Source: Sclerodactyla briareus
Taxonomy: Eukaryota > Echinodermata > Holothuroidea > Dendrochirotida > Sclerodactylidae
Direction of reading: 5' to 3'
Assembly (NCBI GenBank): GCA_026419785.1
Contig: JAODTK010001532.1
Span: forward strand, 248,001 to 312,000
DNA: 64,000 nucleotides
Below the pieces are notes generated by a model that was not told the DNA's origin, did not search any database, and saw nothing but the letters and a program-made list of their open reading frames with translations. How positions within the stretch are numbered: position 1 is the first letter of the stretch; the number at the start of each line of letters is the position of its first letter. Below, piece by piece: positions 38,429 to 50,664 of this stretch. The position numbers were made by a program, and so were the translations under genes.

Positions 38429-38479
38429 CTTGCGCGTGAGATGACATGGGCTGCGTCGTACACCAGACCAATATCCATG
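38429..38479 (-). CDS. Possible ionotropic glutamate receptor-like exon, copy P
   Basis: The minus strand encodes MDIGLVYDAAHVISRA and is followed by a strong donor (gcaag/gtatgtt). A possible acceptor (cgttttag) would begin the exon just before the methionine, although the frame stays open further upstream. The phrase [LIV]-x-Y-D-A-[VA]-[HY]-V is characteristic of the amino-terminal domain of kainate/AMPA-type glutamate receptors. Copy Q (50419-50468) has the same peptide with four substitutions and the same donor position (gcaag/gtaatg). Conservation of the frame across two diverged copies supports coding. The match is only about 17 residues, so gene identity is tentative. Confidence 0.42.
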
Positions 38480-38664
38480 CTAAAACGAAGATAATCGAGG
38501 AGTGATCGGCACCATTTTAGGCTCTTACACAACAACGACGAGATCAATTGTATTCATTCAATCATTCCAAGAAGCACACTGACAAGAAGAATTGCAGAAT
38601 TTGCAGTGCAGTTGATCTAAATATAGCATGAGGAAGTGACGCATTGTGGCTCAGTTGAATGTTT

Positions 38665-41500
38665 CATTTTCATTTCATTGTACTCCGAGATATGCACAAA
38701 CCAAACTACATCACATCACAATAACAAAATATCATCCACATTATAACACTTCTGGACCTCCATGGATACCATATATTTTTTAGATTGCACATTTTCAGAG
38801 CCGTCAATGCCTGTGCTGTCGATTTTCTTTATTATAACACTGAATAAGCTGCACATCACCTCCAAACCTGAGGTACTTCCGCCATTTGTTCTTCTTCGAT
38901 CTAGACCTATATCTCCTCTTCTTGGCCAGATTGACGGTTTAGCCCCCTTTCTGTCCTTATCTAAAAGTAGCCTTCGTATGTGCAACTTGTATACACGAAT
39001 CTGGCTATATTTACACATATTTTTTCTTCGAAATTTTCCCTTCATCGATGCGCTGGATTTCATCATCCAGTGACGGTATGTCAGGAACGTGTGTCTGCTA
39101 ACTTCAAGCCGCAGTCAGCTCGAGACATCACTGGTCAGACTATGTAATTTGGAGATGACTGGGTGGTTTGTTAGCTCGACACGGTGGCTGTGGCGTATAC
39201 CTGGTGAAAACTGGCTCTGAGGAGGGTGAGTGGCCTGTTTTTAGTGAGTAGGTCATGAGGCGGGTAATTGAGTGTTTCACACCGAGTCTCACACCGAGTC
39301 CAGAAGGAAATGTGGCCAAGCTGGCATAGTATTTATCCATTCAGATTCAAAATTCAGTGTATGCCTTGTAGAATATTGTCCACTTGGTCCATTTTGTCCC
39401 CTACCGGATAAGGCGATCCCAGGACATGTTGAATAAATGAGATTCAACTAATGATTCGAGGAGAAAAACCCTTGGAGCTATTCATGTGTCATTGTTGCCC
39501 TGATAACTGGAACGGAATCCTTAAATTCGACTTTCATGGTTTCACCTGTATATAGCAACCGTAGCGCGGTAGCCAATGTCACACCCGCTTTAAGTTTTCC
39601 AGTTTCAGGTTTGTCTTGGCTTGTGATTGAATAATGTGGTACAAATCAATTAAAATTTTCCTCAGTCATGGTCTGGTCCAGTCCAGGGGGGATAAGATTA
39701 GCCGACAGAGGGGAAACCAATGTGTGTTCTGTGAAAAGTTTAACGTGTGCAATGTTGTGGCCACCCAAAGTGGAGATATTTTGCGAAAGCCATCGAAAAT
39801 CTGACGGAAACATACGCAAAACACGGAAAAAACACACACAACCCCAAACAGACACCCTTTGCGAGTGCCCGTCATACTGTACACCCACCCCATGGCACCC
39901 ACCATATGTACCCTCATGGAATATTTTACCATACAAAGCCCCAAGCATGCTGTACCGTGCCTATCCAAGATGAAGTCGGTATGGGGCAACCTCGTCCCGG
40001 CAATTCCACGCTAACGGCGGCCCTTGCTGAGCTGACGTTGGGGTGTGAAAAATAGCAGACGCGGCCGCCGTTTTGCATGTCTTCAACGCACTACCTGAAA
40101 ATGTCCCCTAAAGAGTAACACAGACCGTAGTGGAGCAAACAATTTGACGCACGAATGTATCCGTGTGTCATGCCGTGTCAGGAGAATTCTGCCTCAAGTT
40201 GTCCCCATTAGAATCGTGGAGCATTATATTAACTGGAGGCCCAAATGCGAGCAATATATTAGCATTTGAAAATCGACATCTTTGAAAAGCACCAATACAG
40301 AAGTGTGGGTGGCAGAGCTATCGTATACGTATTGAAACAACATTGACTTGTGTATCTCCATCTGTGAAAAATCTCTTTTTAGTACCAATCTTGTAACCGT
40401 CGTTGCTTCCATTGTTGTTACAACAGTGTGGGTGTCAGCGTAGAACAGTGAAAACATTCAAGTGAGTGTTATCCACCCCCCAACCCCCCACCACCTGCCC
40501 CACCCCCCACCCACCCCGACCACCACCTACCCTTACCCGCCCCGCCTAAAACGTAGGATCATGCATCATCCGGGCCGCGCGGGCGATCAACAAAATGCAA
40601 CTAGTCACCAAATATTGACACTTGTTTCAAGTTTATTTGACAGAAGGCAACTCATATATTCATGCACCCAGCTCAACTATACTGTGGCAACAATGCCTAT
40701 GCGATGGCCCTCGCAGGTTGTACAGGCCGATCCGAAAATATTGATATAGAAGAATGCGGGACGACCGTATCATTGGTACGTTGGAAGTGAGATCGTCTGC
40801 ACTGTGCAAATCACTACTGTAGCCAGACGACCATTTTGTATGGTGAGTGTACTGCAAACAAATATTCAGCTACGCTGAAATGTCACAGATCATAGCTAAA
40901 AACAATGAGGTTGGCTCTAAAGCCGGTAATTCTGTGGTGTATTATCACCAAGCAAATAGAGAAGTAATTATTCTTTCGAATCCTGCTGATAGTAAATATA
41001 GAAGTTTTGGAGACGATTGCGAGTATTCACATTAGACACTCCTCACATTTAAGACTAAAGCTGTTGCTATGCATTTTGCGGTCCATACTATATATAGTAA
41101 TATCGGTGTATCAATAAATGCTTAGTCAGAAGGCTGGATATCGCACGAACTATGGCTGCAGCCTCGTTCATAGCCTTTTTCTGCACTGATAAGTAATTTT
41201 AAGACGAGTATAAATGGATTTGAAAGATAAAAACAAACAACACCAATATTTTGTTTTTCCACCGACATCAACCGCGGGCCACATTACTGGATGCCTCTTT
41301 TTATATCATTCACAGTTGTTTTGAAGAGCGGTGAAGATAGTGTACCAATTGCAGTATATGTTTGTGTGTGTGTTTTCTCTTTCCCTTGACGGCCCCGTGC
41401 CAACGTCCGCACCTAGTTCCGTCATTAAGCCTGCCCTCACAACTGTAACGATTCCGTTTCTCTGCAATTCTTGGTGACAGTTTCACACGGTCATGCCGAT
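38665..41500. other. Intergenic DNA, no gene recognised
   Basis: Open frames on both strands at 38716-39073 and 39646-40055 have no recognisable domain and no paired splice sites. A C-rich stretch lies at 40470-40550. At 39280-39300 a short phrase (caccgagtc) is repeated. Nothing else is visible. Confidence 0.45.
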
Positions 41501-41976
41501 AGTCTCATGTGACCGGCAACGTTGTGAGGCGATGACGCAGACGTTACCCCCACCGCGAGCGCCAACCCGCCGTAAGCCTTGCGGACTTCGATTGCATGGT
41601 TTTTGAACGTGTTTTGAAAATTTAGGGATTCCGGCATGGCCACAACTCACTTTTCTAGGCAATAATTCAATTCAGGTTGGCGACTGGAAGTAGTCCGTTT
41701 TATACTTTGAGTGGTACTCACTTTCTTCTCAGTAGCTTCTTGGGCGTTCACAGACAACACCTTGAAATGAAATATCTCCCTTCGCCCTTTCTTCAGTTTG
41801 TGTGACAAACAATCCTTCACCGTTCGCGAAAGCATACTGTTGATTGCGCAGGTTCGAAGCATAACTTTCGCAAGCGGGGTCAAAACTCTGCATGCTGTTT
41901 TCCCCCACTCTTGACCGCAGCGCTGGACCGTAAGCCATTGCGGCTTGAACTCCGCACAGTGTGAGGTGAGGCTTTA
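41500..41976. mobile_element. Relative of the AGCCTCACA-ended element (one end)
   Basis: The right edge reads cttgaactccgcacagtgtg then aggtgaggct (41947-41976), the reverse complement of the left end of the element at 36277. GCGG/CCGC-rich motifs (ccgtaagccttgcgg at 41572-41586; ccgtaagccattgcgg at 41928-41943) resemble its subterminal motifs. The left edge is not defined. The LINE at 41985 starts directly after it. Confidence 0.4.
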
Positions 41977-41984
41977 ATGCTCTA

Positions 41985-42394
41985 TGACACAAACATGTAC
42001 GCGGCCTCAGGATCGAACCTTCAAATGCAAGAGGATTAAAAACGGAAATCTTGAACATGTCGCTGGCAGATATGGAGTCTTCGAATCGAACGCGCCTCGC
42101 AATTTCAAGAGAAGCATCAGCGGGGAAGCTGGTTCTTGTCACAACTCCAAATGGGAAAAGTTCTTTCTATGGGCGAACAAGGAAGATGTCCCTTGGATCG
42201 GAGGAGTTGGTCTAATGGTAAGAGATGGAATCAAAGCTTGAGTTTGAGGAGGTAGCGACAGAATTTGGTATGTTAACACTGTTAACACTGATCAGCGAAG
42301 CTTAGGCTTCCCAGCCAAATCAACGATATTAACCGTATTTGCGCCTATGCATCCACCGCTACCGTTTGTGAAACGGATTCCCGACATCAGAGAG

Positions 42395-42426
<32 letters not shown>

Positions 42427-44880
42427 CACAATACAATTGGAAAACATTATGAATCATATCCGCAAAGAGGATCACTCTCCATCGCAGCTATTTCAACGCA
42501 GACAAGATCTGAGCATATTAAACCATCTAGAGGTCATTGAGATATGGAAAGGATTAGTCACTCATATGGAGAACACCTCATCGGACGAGCCAGCATTGCA
42601 AGGGACTAGCCAAATCTCTTTTTGATCACAATCATAGACGGCTGAGATAGTCCTCAACACAATCACCCTGTTTGCAACCAACTCGATTACAGATCATGAG
42701 ACAGAACACACAGAGTTTTTTCTGAACGATGCTAGATCGTATTGCCGCATTCCAAACTTTTCTGACCACCAGGCTGGTACTGGTCAGCTAAGTCTTCCTG
42801 TACTGGAAACATACAAAGAGGCCCGAATAACCAACTCAGCGTTCACAACAATTGACAACTAGAGATCGGGACAAGAGAGTCGAATATGATGAACCGTGTG
42901 ATGAAAATATCGACATACCGTATGGTCCACGGGACGACGGTACAGGAAAATGGAACCTATCACTCTGCCTGCAAAGCAACCGAGTTGTTTTTGAGAGAGA
43001 GAACAACTCTGCAACTAACTCGGACCGAAGAGAGTTTCTCTAGATTCGACGGACCCGAAAAAATGAGGGAACTGAAAACCAATTTTCGGGAGCTGGAACG
43101 GAGAAATTATTGGCTGACATCGAAGAGATTGAAGCGTGCAGGGATGACTCAACCAAAATGTACAAGACGATACGCAAATCCTAAAGACTAGCCAAGCAAG
43201 ACATAGTTTATAGACACGGAAATGAAATCAAACCGCCAATGAAAGAAGGAATTCAATGATCATAGTGGCTGTTTGCTAGCTTTTTAACGCAAATACCAAC
43301 GTGTGTTTTCCAGATTTTCTTCTTCTCCAACCGAAATTTGAAATTCTTTTCTGCGCAAATGCGGTGAAAATTAGCTGTCCATTTCCCAAGAAGGACCCTG
43401 TCCAGACAAATCAAGGGGGTATCTTATAATGCTACTCAACCCATGGAAGACAAACGACCCACCGGGTTAGCCATCCTGCCTATAATCCTCCTTGCGTACT
43501 TCGTGAAATACTTGCTATCTGCGTGATAAAGCGAATTGCTTCCAGCTGATGGATAACATTCCAATCACCAGCGGTGCTTCTAGGATTGGACAACAAATGC
43601 ACACGGACTCTTTTTCACGGTTAAAACCTAAGCCGAAAAGAGCCTGTTACCTACGTCCCTCTCATGAGACCACAGTTCTGCTGCTGGATATGAACAAGGC
43701 TGGTCGACAAGGTTTATCGCGGGAAACATCGCATAGGTGAAAGTCCTACTGATTCCCGACGAATCCATCAGTGTTTAGTACAGGAGCGTGAGTTACGGGT
43801 TGGTACTGGGCCCATACGTTGGGAAATACCGTTCACTACAACTCTGGGGGTTCCCCAGGGAGACTGTTCAAGTCCAGTGATGACTACGCTTTTTTAGCAA
43901 AGGCACTAAAAGAAGACATCGGGACCATAACTACGCGAAACATGGACCTTACGAAGACCCCAATCCCACCAATCATGGTCGACCATTCATACTCAAAACC
44001 TTCTTACCATCCGCCCTTTTCGATCGACCAGCCAGTAAAGCGGTGACATAGGCTGGGTCACAACGGACAAAATATGACAACAGATGTAACAAAGACCAAG
44101 TCCCGTTGAAACTGAAAGTAGAGGCTGGAAATCAACTGCACTAAAACTGAAAAATACACTATAACAACAGAGGGAGGGGGAAGCGAAGGTCGGAAGAGAG
44201 GTATGAGATGTTGGAAGCCTAGTCGGATACGAAGGAAGACATCCAGCAGTCGGAAGCAAACCAGCTTGGAATTCCTTACGAGCATATCGCTCAATTCTCA
44301 CCAGTCCAAAGATTGATTTGGAAGACAGGAGATGGCTATTAATCCTTTATTCTCGAGTGTTTCCTATAAAAACAGGTGAGGAATTAGAGTTTAAACGCAA
44401 ACCACGGAAAACGTTATCGATGTATCCAGAAAGTCATCCTCTATTACGAGGCCATGCGGAGGATCAGTTGGCCATTAACCCTAAGCAACATTGGTTTGTA
44501 CGGCACCGACACACGAAGGAAACCATGGAGTGAGAGCATTCAAAGACAGATCAATGGGTGGGTCATATGAATGAGGCTGCCAGCCCGAAACACCAGCCAG
44601 GCACGCTTCAGAGGGAGGCGCTTCGTTCTACCAGGAGATCAAGGGTTAAGACCAATAACAACCTGGTAGAGCAGAGGAAAGCAAACCCCTCAAACATCTC
44701 AGGATCGGACGCTTTAGCAGCAATTACAAGTGACAGAAATACACAAAGTGACCGCAATCACAAGGGTGAATTCCCATTGCCGACAAACGGCGGACTAGCG
44801 TGCCAGACGACGATATACGGTAATAGCGGCAATGCAATTGGTAATACGTCAACTGAAAAGACATTAATTGAAGGAAATTA
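41985..44880 (+). mobile_element. Nearly full-length decayed LINE with APE endonuclease and reverse transcriptase
   Basis: Plus-strand reading across frameshifts gives the family order. The endonuclease part includes CHNSKWEKFFLWANKEDV and WIGGVGLMVRDGIKA (42130-42241). The reverse transcriptase includes a LLLDMNKA-like box (43678-43702), TTLGVPQGDCSSPV (43837-43880), VDHSYSKPS and PPFSIDQ (43978-44034), LTSPKIDLED (44294-44323), a WVGHM box (44553-44570) and a C-terminal SDALAAITSDRNT (44706-44745). These fit the widespread animal endonuclease/reverse transcriptase LINEs (RTE-like, often mis-annotated as craniofacial development protein 2). The catalytic YADD position (about 44035-44052) reads SGDI, so the active site is lost as well as the frame. 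A 30-base T run at 42397-42426 interrupts the endonuclease region. Confidence 0.8.
42397..42426. repeat. Poly-T tract inside the LINE
   Basis: About 30 consecutive Ts. It may mark a minus-strand retroposon tail inserted into the LINE, or a simple slippage expansion. Confidence 0.7.
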
Positions 44881-45945
44881 GTGTAGCCAGCAGTACTAGT
44901 ACTCCCACACTCTGTCCAACAATCTTCAAGAAAGAAGAAATATTTGTCGCCATACCTGATGAAGGGTTTTTTTAGGTACCATTGCGAACTGTGCGGTACA
45001 ATGGAGAACTATCACAAAACTGACATTTTCGAAGAACGCCTTTTTTTACACTCCCACAATGTTCTCACTATACGATTGACTAATAACATTTGATACGAAA
45101 CGATGACTATATGATGTGACAACCAATCCCTTGGTCATCCATAGTAACACATCGACATCCGACGAATTGTAGGAATAATGACATGTTTTCGGTCACGGTT
45201 GCAAGACTCCAAAGACTCTCCACGCAGATTTGGCACTGAGCGCATTGAAACATACTGCTGGAGCCATTCGGCAGATCCCGTGACTACCATACCTTGCTCT
45301 AAACATAAGTCGCATTCAGGACAATCACAGTACAGTGTTGAGGAAGGCATTAGCCTCCCCACGCTCGGATACGAGGCGGGCATTGGTCACTAAGCATGTC
45401 GATAGACTAGACTCACCTACTACTGCTAACTACTGTGTCTGGTTCATGACCACAGCGCGTAGTTGACCTAGAAATAAAGTGCAGATAAATTCGTTCAATA
45501 TGTCGGCGCACGACATTACACGTACGTCTCGGCCACCAAAGTTATTGAAACGTTAGGCTTACTTCAAACTCTTATACACTATGGTAATGAAGTCCTAGAT
45601 TTTCAACGAGGTGGTAGTTTTGTCGTCCGTCCCATTCAGAGATTTCGCCTGTTTACGATCTACACGTCCGTCGTGTAACGCACAGGGGCGTATTGTTATT
45701 TTTTTCGTGGTAAAGCGTTCAATCATAGGCTTTTCAGTCGAATTAACTCCGTCTTTTTGTTGTGGCAAAGTACAGAATATGACGGATTATTTCACGCTAC
45801 TATGTCCGATTGAACGAGAATTGACATGGTCCTCTCTGAGAATTTCGATACGCGAGGTCCAGAAAAACGCCAATGACTTTGTAGATGGGCTTAGCTTTTT
45901 TTTTACCACAAAGTGCAGTCAGTAAGTTGTCTTTCCCAGCCAATA
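44880..45945. other. Intergenic DNA, no gene recognised
   Basis: Frames at 45135-45393 (both strands) and 45611-45925 show no known motif. T-rich runs at 45698-45706 and 45895-45903. Confidence 0.4.
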
Positions 45946-45984
45946 AGTATCTTGCACAGACGACCAGTTTTTTTCTCTTTCTTT

Positions 45985-46085
45985 ACTACTTGCCCATGCC
46001 TGCCCAATACGCATGTTCAGTCCATTGGTGATAAGCGCGAGAGAAGCCTCATTAGTCTGTAGCAACCCTGAGCATATGGAAAGCA
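45985..46085 (-). CDS. Possible receptor exon, copy Q
   Basis: This is the homologue of 30955-31035, with the same acceptor (ccatatgctcag). After it one open frame reads LLQTNEASLALITNGLN, which differs from the copy P frame because of an indel. Conserved acceptor and flanking sequence are seen, but protein identity is not established. If the glutamate-receptor reading of copy P is right, this copy is frameshifted. Confidence 0.2.
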
Positions 46086-46559
46086 AAAAAACCTTTTCCC
46101 TTTTACTACCATTATATGCAGTACACGACATATCGGTGATGAACTGAACACGGAACCCCCGTTACAGCCTTTCTTCCATCTAACCGTTACAGACATTCCT
46201 TTATCAGACGATTTCAAACCAATACAGGTACCATTTTCCAACAAGGCGCCTTCTTAACGGCCGGATATTCTTGTTTCATTAAAAATGTTTAAAATTCCCT
46301 ACCTATGGAACAATGAGTCAACGCTTCAGGAAGGAAATGTGGCTAAAGAGATCTTATTATTTCTCTTTCTGTTGAATACATGACGTATTAACACATATCC
46401 GAAAAATAAACGGCCTTTGATTTTCACAACAGTAATCCACTTTAACTTATAATTGAAGTGTTTCCGCAATGATGGTCTCCATTTTTCTTATATGGTTGCT
46501 ATTCAACCAAAGATATGCAACATAAACCATCGCTCTAAATTTTTGATCTAGTGCCCGGG

Positions 46560-49500
46560 CAAGTCTAAATCGCGGGGTTGGCTAGGGGGATACATCCCCC
46601 CATTTTTTTTATGTTGGGGGAATGACCTGTCGATCACACATCCGCCTACCGCCCCATATTTCTAATAGATTGCCCGAATTTTGCTGTTGAGGAGCCAAAA
46701 TGCCATAAATGTTGCGTAGAGACCCATTCCAAAGACTTCGTCAGTTTGACACAGATGCCGTTTTTTTCCATATGTGTCATCTACAAGTGCGGTTAACAAT
46801 TGGGAAGGCCATATGAATTGGTTTGGACACGATCATGTTCCCTCCCCCCTCCCCCCTCCCCCCCCTCCCCCCCCACGATATGGATTCCAACTGGCATTTT
46901 CCTAACTAGCACTGCACATAACTAATGGCTAGAGTCAGTCTACTTCATTGTTGATAACACCTGACGTACTGGCTCCTTGATGGAACTGTACTGCACGAGA
47001 ACAACAGGCTGGTGGTCACATCAGTCATTGAGGGTTTACTGATTGACGTTCGAGACATATTATAGACGCGAAGCGAAAGCAAACAATTCTGGGAAGTGTA
47101 AATTAAGGACCACATTTAACGTAAAACAATCTGAAAAAATACAACATTTCTTATTGACTGTCTCGACTTTAGATGCGAGTGAGCCGCTCAACAAGTCTCA
47201 TGTCCTCCGTTCTTCGTTCGTTTGTTCGTAGTTCCTTCGTTGTGTCGTCTATCTGTTCGTCAACTTTCACTCATAACTCCTAAACCGTAACATGCGATCC
47301 GATTTGCACCTTGGTGGGTCAATTGGAGTGGTGCCACTCTTAGACAGTTAAAATTTTTGTTCGCATACTATGATACCGTTCATTAAACCCATCAATTACC
47401 CGATTGTTAACACAACATCTGCACTATTCCCGATGCTATTCCTATCTGTCAACCACACTGCGCTCTAGTTTTTTAGTTTCTTTACATTTCCCTGCAGAGG
47501 CTCTGCAGGTTTAGGGGGATATCTGCCATCATGCCCTTCTCATTTTTTGTAGGTTTTTGCACGGCAGGCCCTGATGGATTCCCGTAGAGATCTGTCAACA
47601 CTTTCTCATGTGTTACTGCCCTACACGTCCCTGCATCTCAACCTAGGAAATTTGGGGGCAGGCAGTTACAACTTACAAGTGTGTTTTCATTTTCACTGCT
47701 GCAGTGGGCTGCAGTGTAGAGGGTGGATGGGAATTGATGAGTTGGGTCAATTGCTTTTTTGGTGAGTTGGGGGCTGAGTAGAATAGCAATTTTAAGCCAA
47801 TTGTAAAAATCATAACGGAACTGCTTAAACTACTCAGAAGATGGGAGAAATGTCCAAGATCTTCCAGGTTTCATCATAAGTTATTGGAGATTACATTATG
47901 TGACATTATTTTGAACTAAAACCTTGTACACATAGTTAACTGACCAGTGGCCAAATGCTCCAGTCATTCAGAGTACCAATGAAATAACCTTTTAAAATGT
48001 TCTGGTTATTAAATCAGTTGTGAACGATTAGTAATCCTTGCCTATACTATATCATACAGTATTCCTTCCCCGCAGTACAAGCCGTTTTCCGATTGCGCTT
48101 GATTTTCAATCAAATGCCAGACAAATGCACACATTTTCCACATCAGGATGATTTGACAAGTTTCCATATGCGGCAACCTCATAACCCAATTGGAAGGATC
48201 TATGGTCAGCGGAAGACCACGATGAAGAATTGTTAGGAATAAACATGAATCAAGTTTTTTTCGGAATTTTTGTCAATTTCAGTGATGTTGCTCATTGCCA
48301 ATATTGTCCACTCTTTACAACACGATAACATGTATGTTCTACAATATATTTTAACCCCACCTGAATACGCTGTCCGCTAGATATTTTTTTTCGAGAACGA
48401 TTCAATTGTTATACATTGGCCGAAGATGTTTATAAAGACTTAAGTTATACATTCGTCATCGAGGGTGGTCTGTTCGTGAGGCGACGATCAAGTGTTAATT
48501 TGCGTATGGGATAGCAAGTGTTTAGTCAACAGCCCCGAGTAGTGGTCAAAACACGTCCGCAGAGGATACTTGGTTTCCGGGGTCCACCACTAACTAGACT
48601 ATACTGGCTTGGGTAATGGTTTTTGGCGCTCCATCCGTTACGTTGCGGCGACTTTTACCTCCTCCTTTTCCGGGGTCGTACCACTCGACGGCCCTACTAT
48701 ACTATACAGCATTGTGCATGGTTTTGCTCCAGCCGGTGACTGTGGATTACGAGTTCTGCAGCAGAAGCCCACTCCCCCAGGGTGTCGAGTTTGAGGGATG
48801 GCCAACGTACCCTTCTGATGGCTACTGGGGGAACCGCCGTACGTGTTATGTCTCCGTTCGACCATAGCTTCGCCCCGGGTTAAGGGTGCCTCAAAGTATT
48901 CATGACATTCATCAATCGTTGAGACACTTAAGTAAAGACTTAATAATACCATTTCTCGAACTCATGCTTTACATGTTAAAAAGGCCAAAAAAAGGCCAAA
49001 GGCTTTTTTTTCCATTCATATATCACACGTATGTATGTTATGGCAAATAAAAATATTTACAAATTCCCACATCGGTGTTTGCCTCTGTCTCAGTGGTCCA
49101 ATTAAGTTGTGAATCAAGAAGTTCGTGTGTTTAACAGTTATTTTCCAACAATGATTTTTGTTTCTCTTCATTGTCCAGAGTTTTTTTGCTTTGGACATAT
49201 TCCTGCAATCTCGAAAAAAAAAAATATCGAATGCTACGGTCCCCGCCGATGTGGTGCTCTCGGATTAGATGGTATAATCACTCATGTTCACCCTATTTTA
49301 ACACAAATTGCGCGCCCCAGATATTGGATGACGATCTCCAGTTTATCAAATCAGTGCGGTGTACTATATTTTCGAACTATACTACCGTTCGTTACTACCG
49401 AAGTTTGGGACATCTAGGCCTATTTATGGATGGGCTATGAACAAATGTAACTTGCGATATGGAGTGCTGTTTGGAACTTGGCAGATGGAATTAATTAAGT

Positions 49501-49690
49501 AGATGCATAGTAGATATGGATTCCACCAAAATGTATTACATTTTATAGATTAATTTTTTTAAATTCTTATATCGAGATTGCAGGACAGCAATAATATTTC
49601 AAAGCCGGTTGAATGCGGCTCAAAACACCCGGCAAGTTCCTTCTCCGGCCTGAGGGGTCTTAAACATAAAACAAAATGTCTCGTCAACGC
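46560..49690. other. Private 3.1-kb insertion in copy Q, content unrecognised
   Basis: Features: a C/T tract at 46842-46873; a repeat-like stretch with cttcgttcgtttgttcgtag and cctaaaccgtaacatgcgat (47205-47300), like the ends of dispersed repeats; a small palindrome ctgcagaggctctgcag (47494-47510); and open frames on both strands at 48609-48952 and plus-strand frames at 49109-49440. The plus frame at 48740-48860 has a cysteine and proline pattern vaguely like a sushi domain, but too weak to call. No gene is supported. Confidence 0.4.
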
Positions 49691-49744
49691 TTCCGTGATC
49701 TATTCCATACACATGCACTACTCCGTGGGTTTTATTGAGAGACA

Positions 49745-49840
49745 CAATAAAAAAATAACGACATAATTAAGTCAAATGATAAGAATAATAACTGAGATAA
49801 TTAAGATAATTATAGAAATAATGAGATAAATTGTCCCTAA
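49745..49840. repeat. AATAATGAGAT-type simple repeat (copy Q)
   Basis: Degenerate counterpart of 36019-36110, with gagataatta and aataatgagataa phrases. Confidence 0.7.
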
Positions 49841-50418
49841 TGAAACCATTGCAAACCGTCCCCTTTTGTCGGCTCGACCATTGCATCTTCTCGGAGACCC
49901 TGAAGTGACCAACGCCAGCTGTACCTGTTTGTATTTTAGAGTAATAGGCACGCCCGTGGTTTCAATTGATCAGTACCGTACGCTTCTCTCTGGTATATGA
50001 TAAGCCCATGAAACAGCCAATCGGATGAGAAACTGATGAACGTGGACGGAAACCAAATTTGGCAAGAGACTCGCGTGAACTGATTGATGCGAAGCACCAG
50101 GAAGTAGGGGCCTACGACTCGTTTGGTTCATTAGCGAACTCGATGTACGTCGGTAACTGAAGAACTGTAGACATTAAACTTCCCCTATATAAAAAAACAA
50201 CAACATGAAAATCACTATATCATACATTTCTCATACATACATACATTATTTCCTGCTAAGACAGTTCCGTATTTATTTCTGCTAAGTGGAAGCGATAGGC
50301 GGTTTCAGCACATCACCATGCAATTGGAATACAGCATTCCATTCCATCGCAAGTATCAAAACTTCGACTATACGTTCTGGTCAAATTCTTCTCATTTCCT
50401 TCAAACAAGGAACATTAC

Positions 50419-50468
50419 CTTGCGCGTAAGATGACATGGGGTGCGTCGTACACCAGACCACTATCCAT
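50419..50468 (-). CDS. Possible ionotropic glutamate receptor-like exon, copy Q
   Basis: The minus strand encodes MDSGLVYDAPHVILRA and then a donor (gcaag/gtaatg). It is the homologue of 38429-38479. Compared with copy P the reading frame and the donor GT are kept, with I to S, A to P and S to L changes, while nearby sequence carries indels. The upstream acceptor-like AG of copy P is not conserved here, so the true exon start is unclear. Confidence 0.4.
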
Positions 50469-50664
50469 GATACAACCAAGATGAATCGAGGGAGATCAGC
50501 ACAACCATATTTAGTTCCGCACCTAACATCGCCGATACCAATTGTTATTCATTCAAATCATTCCTGGGAAACACACTGATGCATGCAGAGGCTTTGCCAT
50601 GTGCAGAGATCTAAATATAGCATGAGGAAGTGACCAATTGTAGCTCAATTCAATGTTTATCTTT

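Larger units (their letters stand above)
30885..38665. repeat. Segmental duplication copy P (split by two private insertions)
   Basis: Three blocks match copy Q in the same order: 30885-31375 with 45945-46400; 35750-36276 with 46420-46560 and 49690-50010; 38124-38665 with 50010-50665. Landmarks include ccattggtgata, tatatgataagccca and tctaaatatagcatgaggaa. Between the blocks P carries a DIRS-like insertion region (31375-35750) and an element with inverted ends (36277-38123). The copies are more diverged than those of the EGF array. Confidence 0.75.

Noticed and set aside
39646-40055. Overlapping open frames on three frames near 39.7-40.0 kb
   Set aside because: No motif, no splice support, and frames open on both strands.
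48609-48952. Possible sushi-like (plus) or EGF-like (minus, IDEC) exon
   Set aside because: The cysteine spacing fits neither domain, and there are no paired splice sites.
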